A DNA stretch of 36,020 nt from Elysia marginata (GCA_019649035.1 BMAT01006749.1:69567-105586), one strand, 5' to 3'. Shown: positions 1-11,378, numbered from the stretch's first letter. The notes: generated by a model from the sequence alone, not told the origin. Made by a program: numbers and translations.

Positions 1-32
1 TAGAAAAAGGTTATAAGTTTTAAAACATTTTC

Positions 33-64
33 TATATAGAGAATAGGACTTTGTCTTCATTCAG
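33..64 (+). promoter_or_regulatory. Possible core promoter of the stanniocalcin-like gene
   Basis: TATATAG at 33-39 is followed about 26 bases later by an initiator-like TCATTC whose A is at 59. This would give a 5' leader of about 350 nt carrying short upstream ORFs that start at ATGs near 68 and 128. The spacing is right for a TATA/Inr pair, but such pairs are common in AT-rich DNA. Confidence 0.28.
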
Positions 65-408
65 AGGATGTTGCGTCTAAAGAAACACTTTCATTGAGTT
101 GAAAATAAATCTAACAAGAACAAAACAATGAATCTACACATCTCTACAGTGTTTTCGCCGATGAGCAGAGCTAGTACAACTGTCTCTTAAACACGAACTT
201 ACAAGCTACCTCTTCAACCACTCTATACTTTCTTCGCTCACTCTGAAAAAGAAAACAAAGGAACGCTTCTTTACATAAAACCTACTTGTCAACGTCACGC
301 ATCGTACGACAGTGCCCCTCTTTAAAAGCCAAGTTTTTTCAGTTCATTACACTACACCGACTTGTGTGAGCAGCTCGAGATAGATCCAAGATTTTGTACC
401 AACCAGCA

Positions 409-505
409 ATGGCTACTAAACTTTTCATTATCGCCATCCTCATCAACGCATCTTTTGCCTTTTGGTTCCACAGACCGACTCCTGTAGCCCAGGCAGATGG
501 CAGAG
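409..505 (+). CDS. STC: Stanniocalcin-like gene, coding exon 1
   Basis: Encodes residues 1-32 (signal peptide and the start of the propeptide-like stretch) plus the first base of codon 33. The exon ends CAGAG before the donor GTAAGA. The start is chosen because a clean signal peptide begins immediately at this ATG. Confidence 0.9.
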
Positions 506-3500
506 GTAAGAGTTTGCAAGCTTTATGATTCGCCAACTGCTAGAAAAACAAAATGTAGTGAGCACTTCTTTGACATCCTTTGCTCCTCCTCTTTTCCATG
601 CTTGTTTTAAAATGGAGGAAACACACTGGGGGACGGATGGTTGCATTTAAATAAGTCGATCAATGAAAACGAAGTTGAAATGAAAAGTGCAACAGCAAGC
701 AGTTAATGTAACTTTAATGTTATTTTAAATGAATATAAATAAGACACTTCATTTTTTTCCCTACGGCCATGGAATTTTTTTTGGTCGTGTTTCGTTACAC
801 AAAATATATACATAAATAGATATATTTATATAAAGGACAACGAGCAACACTGTCGCATTAAACAAAGGTAGGTCTAGGCTACTATGTATGTACGATTTCA
901 ATTATTCTAAATTTGCTCATTTTTAACTTTCCGACCTTCACACCACGACGTAAAACAGTTAGAAATGAGGTCATTGTGGACAGATATTATTATAAGGGAA
1001 AATACATGAAAATCATAACCACTTTAATAATTTCGTAGATGCAAAAAATCTACATGCATAACAATCTAGGTACCGGGTATTGTAAAAGAAAGACAGATAG
1101 ATAAATAGATAGGGAGGGACAGGGACAGCGTAAGAGAGATATGGAGAATGGAATCAACGCATAAATATATTAAGAAATTATATAACCAGTAACAATGTAT
1201 AAAACATATAGCATTAAAGATTTTAGTATGTGAGGAGTCAAATTTAGTATAAATACATGTAAAGTAGCAACTAAAAATATAACATAAAATGTAGACAGCA
1301 CTTCTTTGTTCATTGAAGTTTCCTAATGACTGTGGGAATAAATGGCTTTCTGTATCTCTCAGTCATACATTCTGTAGTTAATGAGCGCTATGATCTTTGG
1401 GATCTTTTAATCAGTACTCAGTGGCTGAGATTTGTCTCCCATTATTTTGAAGCCCTTTTTAATAACATTAATAGAGATCATCGAATGGTGGCAGACAGGA
1501 TTATGTGCTATTTGTTGCTTTTTCAATTATCTCGTTTAATTTTTCTTGTCTTGCATAGTTGCTCTTCCTTCCCAAACTCTTATCCCGAATGTCAATAAGC
1601 TCTGAAAAGTGGCGGTGTAAAATATTTTCAGAGGCTCACATCTTATCTTAAAAGATCTCAACTTTCGCAATAAGTACTATCGTTGATTTGCTCGTTTGTA
1701 CAATGCATCCACGTGGGATTTCCAGTTAATTTTGTTATCTATCACTATCCCTAAATACATGTATTTATAAACATCAGTATAATCAACATGTTTCAAAAAG
1801 GGAAAAAAATAACAAAATAGATAAATTAAGCGTATCATGTCGTTTCTTATCATAAGAATATTATTTTTGTTAATTATTTTTTTTATTACATTAACCCCTT
1901 TCGGGAAATTTGGCTTTGTTACTCAGCGTAACTCAAGAGCAGCACCACTAATGCCTCAGCAGACCAGTACACTTGAAAGCCACTTTTAAGCCATATGCAA
2001 GGTGTTGCAGGCGCATATATTAAATTCAAGCATTGCCTTTAGCTGGGTACCCATTTTACAGGTGTTTGACCGGGGAAAATTGGGTGAATTGCTTTCTGAA
2101 AGAAACTGCAACATGTCATGGTCGGTAATCGAACTCTCTTTTTTAAGAACACCAAATACTTGATGGGAATTGAAAAAAAAGTGAATATTACTACGTTCAA
2201 GTGTAGTGACACTCATACTCTTACCAAAACCCAAAAATTATCAGTAGTACTATGAATTAACAGAAAGAACATTTCATCCTGAAGAAAATGCATGGAAACA
2301 AATTGCCGGCTTCCACGCGTTTTTACATATGGAACTATGGCGTTTTGATACTATAGATCGGTGGTACCAGTGTTTGAAACGATTCGGGATTAACTATGTC
2401 TTGGGCTGGCGGTCTTTAGAATTAGATAGCAAGTAATAGAAAAAAGAAAATAACATCTGTCACTGACATAGCTTAATCAGTCCCTATCTTGCAATTTTGT
2501 TTAGAAGTCAGTCACAATATTATAGTGTACGCAATATTGGGTGTGTACCACAGGCAAATTTGTAATCATTCTACAGTTCATACTGGTATTTTTGTGTATG
2601 ACAACAGTGGGGTTTATGAATTAAATCATAGAATGGGCTTCCAGTCTTGAGTATTCATAATAATGATGATGATAATAATAATAATAATAGTAATAATAAT
2701 GAGAAGATAATTATCATAAAAAAACATTTTATAGAACGCTTTCCACTACATTAAAATATCAAAGCAATATCAAAGCACTTTGCTGTTTTCATTGAATATC
2801 AAACATTAATCATACAACTACATAAAATTTTATTATATATTTGATATACTAAATTTTTTTCAGTTAAAATATGCTTGTTCGTGATGTGCATTATACTGAT
2901 GCGAAGAAGTGCTATTGGATATTTATTTAAAAATTCGAAGTTTAAAAAGTTGAATTAACAACACGCTAAAAGTCCTCGTACTCAATCACACCGCTCACCC
3001 GAATACATGTGAGATAAGATAAAACTTTCTTAATCCATTAAAAATGGACATTAAATAACATTTCAATTTTTTTCTCTCTGAAAAAACTCTCTCTCCCTCT
3101 CTCGCTCTCTCTCCAGAGGTGGACGAGGCGTGTCTGCAGCACGCTCAGAACGGCAACTGCGAGTTCTACACCTGCTTTGATAATAGATTGCCTTGTGGCG
3201 ACGACTACTACATGAAGAAACATGGCAGTTACTACTGTAACAAGACAACGAATAACATGCACAGATTTACTGCTGCTGTAAGAGATATTGGGCATTCTTT
3301 GTTCGAAACTAATAACCAACGTGACCTATCGGCTTTTGCGTCCTAGTCCTCCGATATGAACGCATCGGCTGCGTCTTGAACTTTAGTGGAGAGTATTCTC
3401 TTCTGCAATCAGTCCTGTGCAAATGACCTTATCTGATCGAGATCTTTCTTGGCCGGCAGTTTAATTTTACCTGTTGAAGAGCGAGAAAGGTCCTTGGTGG

Positions 3501-4985
3501 TATTTGGCAATGTTGTAATTAATGTTTCTTCCAGGAAACCACCCACCTTGACGAATGAATTATCCCTCTATACATTTATTGGCTGGAATGTCCATGTCTC
3601 TTCTCAGAATACATGTATGTTGGAAGGTGCGCCGGCAGCTGTCGAGGATGTTCAGTGAAAGGGGGTTTTCGTTATATTTTTTTGTTTACTGATTTGTTTC
3701 TGATCTTCCCTGCGTGTTTGATTTTGAGAATTTGTTAGAGCCGTTTGTGATGAAACGCGCCTAATATATATCTTCCTCTGTTTGTGTGGTTGCCCATGTG
3801 TCACAATTGTATGTGAGGATCGATTTAACAAATGCCTGGTAAAGTTTTATTTTTATTTTGTCACTTCGTGCCCAGATGTTTTCAAGCTTTAGCAGTGCCG
3901 CCGTGGAGCTTGTTTTCTTCTCTCATTGTCTTCTTTTTTGCAATGAGAAGTCCTACTTTTTAAAACTTCTTTACAGTCTTTGGCATTCCTTGAATACGTC
4001 GTGAAGTCTATGCGTATTACATTGAGACAAAGTCCACGTCTTCAGTACATACAATCTCTCTTGATATAAGCTCTTTTTTGTCTATTGGCGGAGGGATGTT
4101 GGTTTGCGAATCTCTGAGTGCATCTTCTAAATAGAATATGAGAAAGATTGGGCATAGGCTCTCTCTCCTTGTAGGCACATATATTACTTGTAAAGTAAAT
4201 GGATTCTCTTCCCTGGCTTTACACACTTAAGTGTTTCCCACAAATACCGGATAGTATGTTGTGAAATGAACAGTTACACATGCTTAATTTTATTTATCGT
4301 CTCCCCAATTCGAAACCTCTTTTAGTTGTATACAGAAAGTTGTAAATTTATGAAGGCCTACCTAATATACATGAGCTCTTATTTTTTAGAAAGTATGTAA
4401 TTCTTTTAATTAACAAATTGTAATTTTTATGTCGGATGCAGTTTTACTGAATGTAGGCTGTGTCTTTTATCTTAGTTTTTTATGTAGTGTTCCGCTGAGC
4501 ACTATTTTATGGATTACAAGCGGTACATAAATTCATTGTTACTATTACTCTTTCTACCGCTATACAACGGGGTGAGGATCTGGTTGCTTCAATTATGTTA
4601 ATTGTTTTAATTATACCCGTTGCAAAATGAAATAGGTCTACCCATCTATTTTCCGTGTGAAACTAATTTTTTTATTCATTTGAGGGCAAGATTTTACAGA
4701 CGAGTAACGCAACTTTCAATGGTTTAAGCTTAGACAGAAAGCAAGGGTTTAAGCCTTGAGAATAACAATTTTTGAAGAAACAAACTAATATTAAACAGAA
4801 AATCCATATAGTAAATTCTATAACTGTGTTTATATATGTTACCAGGGACAACAATTTCTGACAGACATCAAGGTTTGTCTGATGGAGCCTCTGCAGGAAC
4901 TGTACACACGTGACTTTATTGACTGCCACGACCTGGAACACGAGGCTGTTGCTGCCATTGCCCCTTGCTTCAACGGTATGGCAAC

Positions 4986-5048
<63 letters not shown>

Positions 5049-5057
5049 AGAAGAAGA

Positions 5058-5093
<36 letters not shown>

Positions 5094-6996
5094 CACGAGA
5101 GAGATAGAGAGTCTGTTTTCGGTGACTGTCTAGAGCACTTTTAATATTGGAATCATCCACAAAATTAATGACACATTTTTATAAGGAAGCTTTTTCTGTT
5201 TCAAACAAAAGGGAATTTGTTTCTATTTTAAAAGCGTAACACCGCAGTATGTTCTATTCAAAACGACCTGAAACAGTTAACTTGAATAAACAATGGAATG
5301 TGAGGCAAACCGTGTGAATCAGGCACAAACCGCTCACACTCGTTCAAGGTTAGCGCCCTGTAGACCAAAAGAAATTGCCATATAATAAACCATTTCTGTT
5401 TGTTTCAAAACCAAAATTATCAGCAGAGACAAAAAAAAGCTAGGGTAATATTTTCTTAATCACTTAAAAATGCATAAATTAGAGTTTTTAAAAAAATGTG
5501 AATAACCCAATTTGTAAAAAAAATCCGACCTGCGCTTGATTTGCCCTAACGTTAACTGCCCCATAGATTCGCCCGGCCATGCATGACTCGAACGTTGCTT
5601 CCGTTGTATATTTCCTAATACATACCTGGACCTAATGCTACACACATGACATACTGTCAGGCTCTTGCGTCTCTCTTATCTTGTTTTTGACATCACGTTC
5701 TTTATCGAACTGATTCCATCGCATTGTTTTGTGGGCCCACTCTGTCTCGGCCACGTCATTAATAATTCATGCCCTGTCACGATTTGTCAAAGTTACATTT
5801 ACTAAAATACAGATGTAGTAATTCATACTGGATTAAATATCTCCCTCCTTTTATTTTAAAACTCCATGTTCTGGAGAAAAAAAAAACGTTATTTCAAACA
5901 GCCCAGCTATGATTCACTTTGTTGCTGGTTTGCCTTAGGAAAACAAAACAAGCACATACATTTTTAAAATACCTGAAACAAGTCTTTTTTATTTTAATTT
6001 TTTTTAAACATCCGTAAAAGGTTAGTTTCTGTTTAAATAAAAAATACAAATCATGATCACACAACACACGAGGAATATCAAATTTAAAAAAAACAGAATA
6101 AAAAAAAGCAAAACAAATAAAAACAAAACAAGAACAACCCGTAGTATTTTCAATAATCGGAACAAGCCTTTTTATTTTCTACATTCAAACACCAGTAACA
6201 GATTGCTTTTCTGTCGATTTAAAAAGAATATCATGATGACACGTAAACACACACACAAAAAACCCACAACCTTCACCCACCCTAAAACCGCTTCTTTCCA
6301 CAGAGTACAATTTCTGTGAGGTGCTGAGAACAAACGCCGAAGAATTCTTCCGCATCTACGAAGTCACCGACTTATTCACCCGAGGCGCTGGAAAGTAAGT
6401 AATGTACCGCTACACTTAAGAAAAACAAGAGCAAGGTGAACAATAATATTGATGATGATAATGTCGATGATGATGCCGGTTGCAAAGCCTAGAACGCTTC
6501 AGTGTAGAATAAAGAACATGGCTAGATCAGTAGGTGCAACTAAGTGACATGCGGGAGATTAACGGGAACTACACGGGCAGTGTTGTTTGAAAAAGGCCAC
6601 AGAAAAAAAAATTAATAGATATCTATTTTGATTTAAAAAAACGTACAGGAGTTTTTTTATGTACGATTTCCAAACTTAGAATGTGCTACAGATTTTTTTC
6701 ATGTGCTTCACTTTTTGTTTGGTTATAAAATATTATGCTGCGATGATTCAGTTGACGATGGTGATTAAAAAAAAAAAAGAAAAAAGACCAATATTTGGTT
6801 AGATTATCAATTCTCTTCGCAATCCTGCTAAATGATTATGAATAACTCTCCACCTGCTCTTTTCCTTGAGGCGTTTGATTCAGGTCGCTTTCTCTCTCAG
6901 CTGCTACTGCAAGTGCAAAATTCAGTCCAGCTGTTGATGCTGTTTTTGCTAAACCTCTTTGTTCTTGAACTACTACAACTGCTACTACTACAACTG

Positions 6997-7043
<47 letters not shown>

Positions 7044-7353
7044 GCAGCTGCTGCTGCTGCTAATACTGCTTTTGCTGCTGCTTCTACTTTTTCTTTTAAT
7101 ACTACTGAGTATTCTGGGAACGGTACAGTCTATCTATACAAGCACGGCCATCTCTATTTTACATTTTCACCCTTCCAGAATCTGGCGTGCTATTCTGAGA
7201 ATCGCTACCGACTGTGGGAGCCAGTACACCAGGCAGTTTTCCTCTGACTTGTCCGAGACACTCCTCAATTCCGCCAACGACTTTATGAACTCTCTTGGCA
7301 GCCTTCCAATCAATAATATTTTTGGCAGCGACGACACAGAGGAAACTCCATGA
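409..7353 (+). CDS. STC: Stanniocalcin-like secreted glycoprotein, complete, five exons
   Basis: Joined exons are 409-505, 3117-3277, 4846-4975, 6304-6394 and 7179-7353 (654 nt, 217 residues plus stop), all GT-AG and in frame. Residues 1-17 form a signal peptide with a hydrophobic core and an ASFA end. The mature part has ten cysteines at 38, 47, 52, 59, 73, 97, 113, 127, 134 and 172. The spacings C-x8-C-x4-C, then C-x23-C-x15-C-x13-C-x6-C, equal those of vertebrate stanniocalcin-1, and a GQxF motif sits where STC1 has GKAF. This is decisive for the family. An N-glycosylation sequon (NKT) starts at residue 74. Vertebrate stanniocalcins are secreted hormones of calcium and phosphate balance and act as PAPP-A inhibitors; the role in this animal is unknown. 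The eleventh cysteine, which makes the inter-chain disulfide in STC1, is absent, and the C-terminal tail is short. The start has a good context (G at -3, G at +4). Confidence 0.93.
1300..1815 (-). mobile_element. Decayed LINE reverse-transcriptase 3' end (intron 1 of STC)
   Basis: On the minus strand, from about 1800 downward, the translation shows the C-terminal part of a non-LTR reverse transcriptase: KYMYLGIVIDNKINWKSHVD, then ALYKRANQR, then a stretch like FQSLLTFGIRVW and finally RYRKPFIPTVIR. Frameshifts and in-frame stops break it, so it is a relic. It is the jockey-type 'YLG..ID..L.WK.H...L' and 'LLTFG..VW' region common in aquatic invertebrates. It lies antisense to the host gene. 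Confidence 0.8.
2658..2701 (+). repeat. (AAT)n/(GAT)n microsatellite
   Basis: Imperfect ATA/ATG triplet array in intron 1 of the stanniocalcin-like gene. The rest of this intron between 1815 and 3070 shows nothing else I recognise. Confidence 0.9.
3073..3114 (+). repeat. CT-rich tract serving as polypyrimidine tract of STC exon 2
   Basis: Runs of CTCTCT interrupted by a short A-run end directly at the CCAG acceptor. It is complementary in composition to the (GA)n array downstream of exon 3. Confidence 0.85.
3117..3277 (+). CDS. STC: Stanniocalcin-like gene, coding exon 2
   Basis: Follows a long CT-rich tract ending CTCCAG. Encodes residues 33-86 with the first five cysteines, including the diagnostic CEFYTC, and the NKT sequon. 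Ends in phase 0 before GTAAGA. Confidence 0.93.
3320..3990 (-). mobile_element. Decayed LINE reverse-transcriptase 3' end (intron 2 of STC)
   Basis: The minus-strand translation gives LENIWARSDKIKIKLYQAF followed by VKSILTYNCDTW at about 3785-3890. This is the classic LINE 'KL..A.V.SILLYG.ETW' block. The terminal block LDQIRSFAQD with DAADAF and DAKADRS follows at about 3330-3455, as in the end of such ORFs. Stops and frameshifts interrupt it. It sits antisense, immediately after exon 2. The clade is not assigned. Confidence 0.8.
4846..4975 (+). CDS. STC: Stanniocalcin-like gene, coding exon 3
   Basis: Acceptor ACCAG, donor GTATGG. Encodes residues 87-129 plus the first base of codon 130: the GQQF motif and cysteines 97, 113 and 127. 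The donor lies only about 11 bases before a long (GA)n array. Confidence 0.93.
4987..5113 (+). repeat. (GA)n microsatellite, with GAA and GATA interruptions
   Basis: About 50 bases of pure GA, then GAAGAA and GATAGATA units, then more GA. It starts about 11 bases after the exon 3 donor of the stanniocalcin-like gene. The rest of intron 3 (5114-6303) is AT-rich, with A-runs near 6080-6140 and nothing coding that I recognise. Confidence 0.95.
6304..6394 (+). CDS. STC: Stanniocalcin-like gene, coding exon 4
   Basis: Acceptor CCACAG, donor GTAAGT. Encodes residues 130-159 and two bases of codon 160, including cysteine 134 (YNFCEV), which matches the position of NVC in vertebrate stanniocalcin-1. 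Confidence 0.92.
6969..7087 (+). repeat. (CTA)n/(CTG)n triplet array in intron 4 of STC
   Basis: Interrupted ACT/CTA units pass into CTG units; the array lies about 90 bases before the terminal exon. It produces a spurious poly-leucine open frame. Confidence 0.95.
7179..7353 (+). CDS. STC: Stanniocalcin-like gene, terminal coding exon 5
   Basis: Acceptor TTCCAG. Encodes residues 160-217 with the tenth cysteine (ATDC) and an acidic C-terminal end, then TGA. The same frame is open upstream to 6832 through a leucine-rich translation of an intronic triplet repeat; that part is intron, not protein. Confidence 0.92.
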
Positions 7354-7461
7354 AGCTCACCAAGGACCTGAAGAATTTTTCTTCAGCGTGCAGAAGTTAA
7401 GATCACACTAACCAAACTAGATTGATAGATGGCAAATATGCTATTTCGAATTCCATTTTAC

Positions 7462-7467
7462 ATTAAA
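7462..7467 (+). terminator. Possible polyadenylation signal (ATTAAA) of the stanniocalcin-like gene
   Basis: ATTAAA lies about 110 bases after the stop codon. It is the commonest variant signal, but no canonical AATAAA was found in the next several hundred bases, so the assignment is weak. Confidence 0.3.
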
Positions 7468-8610
7468 AGTGTAAAGCTTTATAAAAGAATTGCATCTATT
7501 TCCTTATCGCTCAATTACATATCAGATCTAGGCAAATGCTGTTTCCACCGTACATCATAACATAGAATTTACCAATAACTGAATAACATTGGTCAAAGAA
7601 CAAACTGAAAAGTACAGAACACTTCCTAATTTAATAACGCTTTAAAGACTTGTATACATTTTTCAACTCGTTTTTTTTATTTCTGTTCCTAAAATGATTT
7701 GACATGTTTCCTTTTAATCTATGTGAAACGAAAAAACAAACAAAGAGAAAACATTGTATGTGCAAAAAGGGCTCTTAAATCCTTTTAAGGTAAAGACTGA
7801 TTAACTTCTTATCCTATGCATCTTTTCCATTGTAAAAATAACTAACATAAAAACAATTTGTAAATGGCTTAAAGACTTTTTGTTATTTTTTCCATGTATT
7901 TTCAATCGGCTATTTTTTTTAGATTTAACAAACAGACAGCAGACAACTGATGGAAGGATGAAGTGATTGTTAATAATTATGTTTCGTTTTCCAATGTTGA
8001 AAGCCCGTTAAACTTTTAACGGTGACATAAAAATTTTTTAATCATGAATTACATCAAACATCAACTACATCATTTAGTAGTGTTAAAATTTTTATCCAAA
8101 AAAAAAGGCCTTTCGGTTTAAAAGAATAGAAGGAGAAACATGATTACAAATCTGTCGGTTGCGATGATGGACACACATTTTGTCCTGCATCACGAGCAAC
8201 AGATTTTGAGTGTCTATCACATAAAGTTGCTACAAGTTGATCGGACATTCCAAGAATTTTATTCAGAATATTAATTGCCGATGTTTCATCTGCGTTCAAC
8301 ACAATCCAGCCTCATTTATCCCTGCTTCAATGAAATCGAATCCACGTTATAAAAATGTTATTGTCCATGTTACAAATTAATGTTTTGACTACAAGGCCAC
8401 AACATGATAGACGACTGAGGAATGATTTCCAAGAGATAAATATGATGTCATGATAACAAGCACAGTCGCAGAGTCGTCTCCCCTCTCTTAAGTTTGACGA
8501 TGATACTAATACACAGGATTTGATCCTGATGATGAAGCGCACCGTAAAGAAACAGTAGGTTTACTAAGTGGTACAAATACCGTTTCGTTTTTTCTAAATG
8601 TGAGAAGACT
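7468..8610. other. Intergenic stretch without recognised feature
   Basis: AT-rich, no convincing exon on either strand. A short perfect-looking hairpin (CGTTAAAC/TTTAACG type) occurs near 8008-8022. The 71-codon minus frame at 8327-8542 has no recognisable family feature. Confidence 0.5.
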
Positions 8611-8614
8611 TTTT

Positions 8615-8935
8615 GACAAGGAAGTTGACATTGTTAAAGATTATAAATACCTTGGGATAACCATTGAAAATTCATTGAACTGGAGCTTAAATGCTGAAAG
8701 TATCATTCATTAGGTATATGAAACTTGACACCGCTTTCCTAGGAAACTGAGTACCTTTCACGTGGTCAGTACCCTATTATGTTTTTTCTACACAACAATA
8801 ATCGAGAGCTTGATCACTTCTGTTCTGACGTGTGAGGGCGCCAAAGACATAAGAAAGCAAGAAATCTTAAACAGACAGAAAAATAAAACGAACTGGGAAA
8901 TTCTGAAAATTGTCCCGATTTCGAACCGTAAAATA
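8615..8935 (+). mobile_element. Decayed LINE reverse-transcriptase fragment
   Basis: The plus-strand translation shows KDYKYLGITIENSLNWSLN, then after a stop FPRKLSTFHVVSTLLCFFY and ESLITSVLT. This is the same C-terminal RT region as the relic near 1300-1815. Nonsense codons show it is dead. No upstream catalytic domain is visible, so it is a 5'-truncated copy. Confidence 0.75.
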
Positions 8936-9304
8936 CTATGAAATGCCAGAGGAAAATACTGTCCATTAAAAATGGTCCATCCCATGCATTATTCAATCAA
9001 ATAAGGTACTTCACAAGAACCTTGAAATATATAATCATCAAATGTAAAACTTGAACGATTTGGCAGGTCCTTCGCGCTTAATGCTTTGAAATATTCGTAA
9101 CTATCTTACATATTGATTCCCATGATGTAGTAAAACGGGTTTTTTCTCCAAGAAATGTGACTGTTCCTTTTGTTGCTGTAAGCTCCTGTAAATCAAACAA
9201 ATGAGTGTGTATAGGACATTCAAATAATCTTGATAAATCATGTGTAACTAAAATCACAATGTGCGTTACATAAAGCGACTACAAAAATGTGCATTACATA
9301 ACAG

Positions 9305-9554
9305 GGGGCCTAGATAGCTCAGTTGGTAGTGGCTTCGCTCAGTGGCCAAGAGGTCGCGGGTTCGAAACACAGCCGAGCACAGTCCCGGCCCCTACTGGTT
9401 GGGTCGGTGTCAGTATAATGTGACCGGCTGAGGCTAAGTCATGGTATCCCCGCTAGTCTCTGGGTGGCAGCCCGTAAATTGTCGTTGGGACCCAAGCCCT
9501 GAGAGCACCTTTGAAGTGGAATTGGGCTTGTAAAAATACCCTTCAATCAATCAA
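9305..9554 (+). mobile_element. tRNA-derived SINE with target-site duplication
   Basis: The tRNA-like head carries pol III box A (TAGCTCAGTTGG, 9315-9326) and box B (GGTTCGAAAC, 9359-9368). A central body contains GTGTCAGTATAATGTGACC, and the element ends in a CAATCAATCAA tail. Imperfect 14-base direct repeats flank it (9291-9304 and 9555-9568, 13 of 14 matching, starting GCATTA), as expected of LINE-mediated insertion. Confidence 0.88.
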
Positions 9555-9568
9555 GCATTATATAACAG

Positions 9569-10590
9569 TATCTTATCTTTTAAAAAAATCACTGTGCATT
9601 ACAGAAAGGTCTGATTTCTTATATTACTTCAACAACTTTTTTTCTAAGACCCTTTTGGTTGAAATTGTGGGATTTATGTTATCTCTTCATTAAAAATAGT
9701 TATAAGTAAACTGATTGACTTAGATTACGAACTTTGCTTCATAGTCGGATTTCCAACAAGTTTATGATAGTCTGCTAAAAACCAACACAGTTTGATTTTA
9801 ATTCGCTTGAAGGGTGGTGGGGCTCATAACGAGACATACTGAAGTTTTTTCACGATACACAGCCAGAAATTCGAGTGAGATGTCTTGCTCGATGAACTCA
9901 ACACAGCTAAGCACGTGACGACACTCTTAACAGTACTGAGCTCTCGGGACTTCATAGCGTCTTGTAGATAAAAAGGTTCTATTTTCTCAGGCCGACTTTT
10001 TAAAACTAAACGCGAATATTACATTATCTAATTTGTCTGACGTTGCCACGAATGCTTGGAGCACGAAATGTAGGCGTGAGCTAAGATTATTGCAGTCCAC
10101 AGCAAAGATAGCGATTAGAAAGTCCATATCTCTTATCAAGGTTTGACTAAACCATAGGGCAGAAATTTGGCAAATTTGGCTTTTAAGACTTACGTGATAT
10201 TTAAAAAAAGAATGTCTTTAAAAAAAGCTTTTGTTTTTAAACTTAGCAGTTGAAACTCGGGCATTAAACTATCGTTACGTCCCGCTACATCTGTGGAGTT
10301 CAATTTCAACGCATTTCTTTCTTCAGCAAAATATAAGCATTTATCTAATAAAGTTGCGTTAACCTCATATTCAATATACAAAAAAATGCTGCCTTCGTAG
10401 CTTTTAAAATGGGAATATTGATGTATTTTCTCGGACTTGGTCTTATTAATAAAATCGCGCTGCACCATAGACGTGCGATGTCTTAAAAAGCTGCGGAGTA
10501 GCATCATATAAAACAGATCTAATGAATAAAAGGATAAATGCATTTTGTTAGCTCAAATGATCAATATGCGCGTCAACTTTAAAAAGAAAT
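9569..10590. other. Intergenic stretch without recognised feature
   Basis: No exon, repeat or element recognised. A 117-codon minus-strand open frame (10190-10543) has no signal peptide, domain or motif that I can see, and is likely chance. Confidence 0.45.
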
Positions 10591-10596
10591 AATGGG

Positions 10597-10625
10597 CATT
10601 GTTGTCCAGTGCGTCTCCTTCACTC
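10597..10625 (+). repeat. Dispersed repeat, copy 1
   Basis: About 29 bases (centre CCAGTGCGTCTCCTTC) recur in the same orientation at 11399-11427 with only a few differences. The similarity weakly extends upstream to AATAATG in both copies. Confidence 0.75.
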
Positions 10626-10710
10626 ATTGCTGTACAATGATTTCAACGCGTCTTCATCAAGACGATCAATTCTGAACAGATACCGCGATATATTTACAAA
10701 TTCTTTTTAT

Positions 10711-10750
10711 ATAGGGAATGAGATTAGAGGTGAAACAAGAGTAGCGTCCC
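10711..10750 (+). repeat. Left arm of an inverted repeat
   Basis: TATAGGGAATGAGAT (10711-10725) is the exact reverse complement of 11107-11121. A second matching block, AACAAGAGTAGCG, follows in both arms after a short gap. The right arm is about 11085-11121. Confidence 0.75.
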
Positions 10751-11084
10751 TTTTCTATAAGACAACACCCCAAAATACTATAGTGGTTATTGTAATCTAA
10801 AACTAGATTTTAGGGTCTTATACTGGTAAGTTTCTTATTTTTATAAACGATTTCACATCTAGAACTAAAAAAAAAACAACTATAAAGCTAAATTAATAAA
10901 GTTTATCTTCAAAATTAATATGTCACATAAATTTTGAAAGACTGTATTTATTAGACAGCGGGTTATCCCATTTAATTTTTACATAATATTGTCTTTAAAA
11001 TATTTTCTAAAAAAATATACTAGAACGTAAATCGGCATGACGTGCTAGCCTAAAGATTAAATCTCACTTGGAGAGACATCGGGA

Positions 11085-11121
11085 AAGTTCCGCTACTCTT
11101 GTTGAAATCTCATTCCCTATA
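11085..11121 (-). repeat. Right arm of an inverted repeat
   Basis: Reverse complement of the segment near 10711-10750, with about 335 bases between arms. It may be the terminal part of a small inverted-repeat element, but no target duplication was identified. Confidence 0.7.
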
Positions 11122-11263
11122 CTCGTCTGGGCATGGCTATGCTGCATAAATGTGCAAAAAAAAAAAGAAAGAACATGAAAAAAAAATATGAAAATTTGAG
11201 AATAAACTGAAACGACAGATCCAGTGCAACAACAACAATAACAGCAACGACAACAACTGCTAT

Positions 11264-11282
11264 GATAATAATAATAATGATG

Positions 11283-11344
<62 letters not shown>

Positions 11345-11378
11345 TATAATAATAATAATAATAAAAATAATAATATCA
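11264..11378 (+). repeat. (AAT)n microsatellite
   Basis: Long ATA triplet array with a few TGA/TTA interruptions. It is preceded by AAC-rich triplets at 11227-11257. Confidence 0.95.

Noticed and set aside
1326..1598. 90-codon plus-strand frame
   Set aside because: It is the antisense of the LINE relic at 1300-1815.
4672..5160. 162-codon minus-strand frame with a Ser-Leu repeat
   Set aside because: Its length comes from the (GA)n array; nothing outside the repeat looks like protein.
6832..7178. Leucine-rich open frame leading into stanniocalcin exon 5
   Set aside because: It is the translation of an intronic CTA/CTG array; a good acceptor at 7178 and the stanniocalcin alignment start the exon at 7179.
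9305..9380. Possible functional tRNA gene
   Set aside because: Box A and box B are present, but the cloverleaf is imperfect and the sequence continues into a SINE body with tail and target duplication.
10190..10543. 117-codon minus-strand frame
   Set aside because: No motif, signal or splice context; within the range expected by chance in this much AT-rich sequence.
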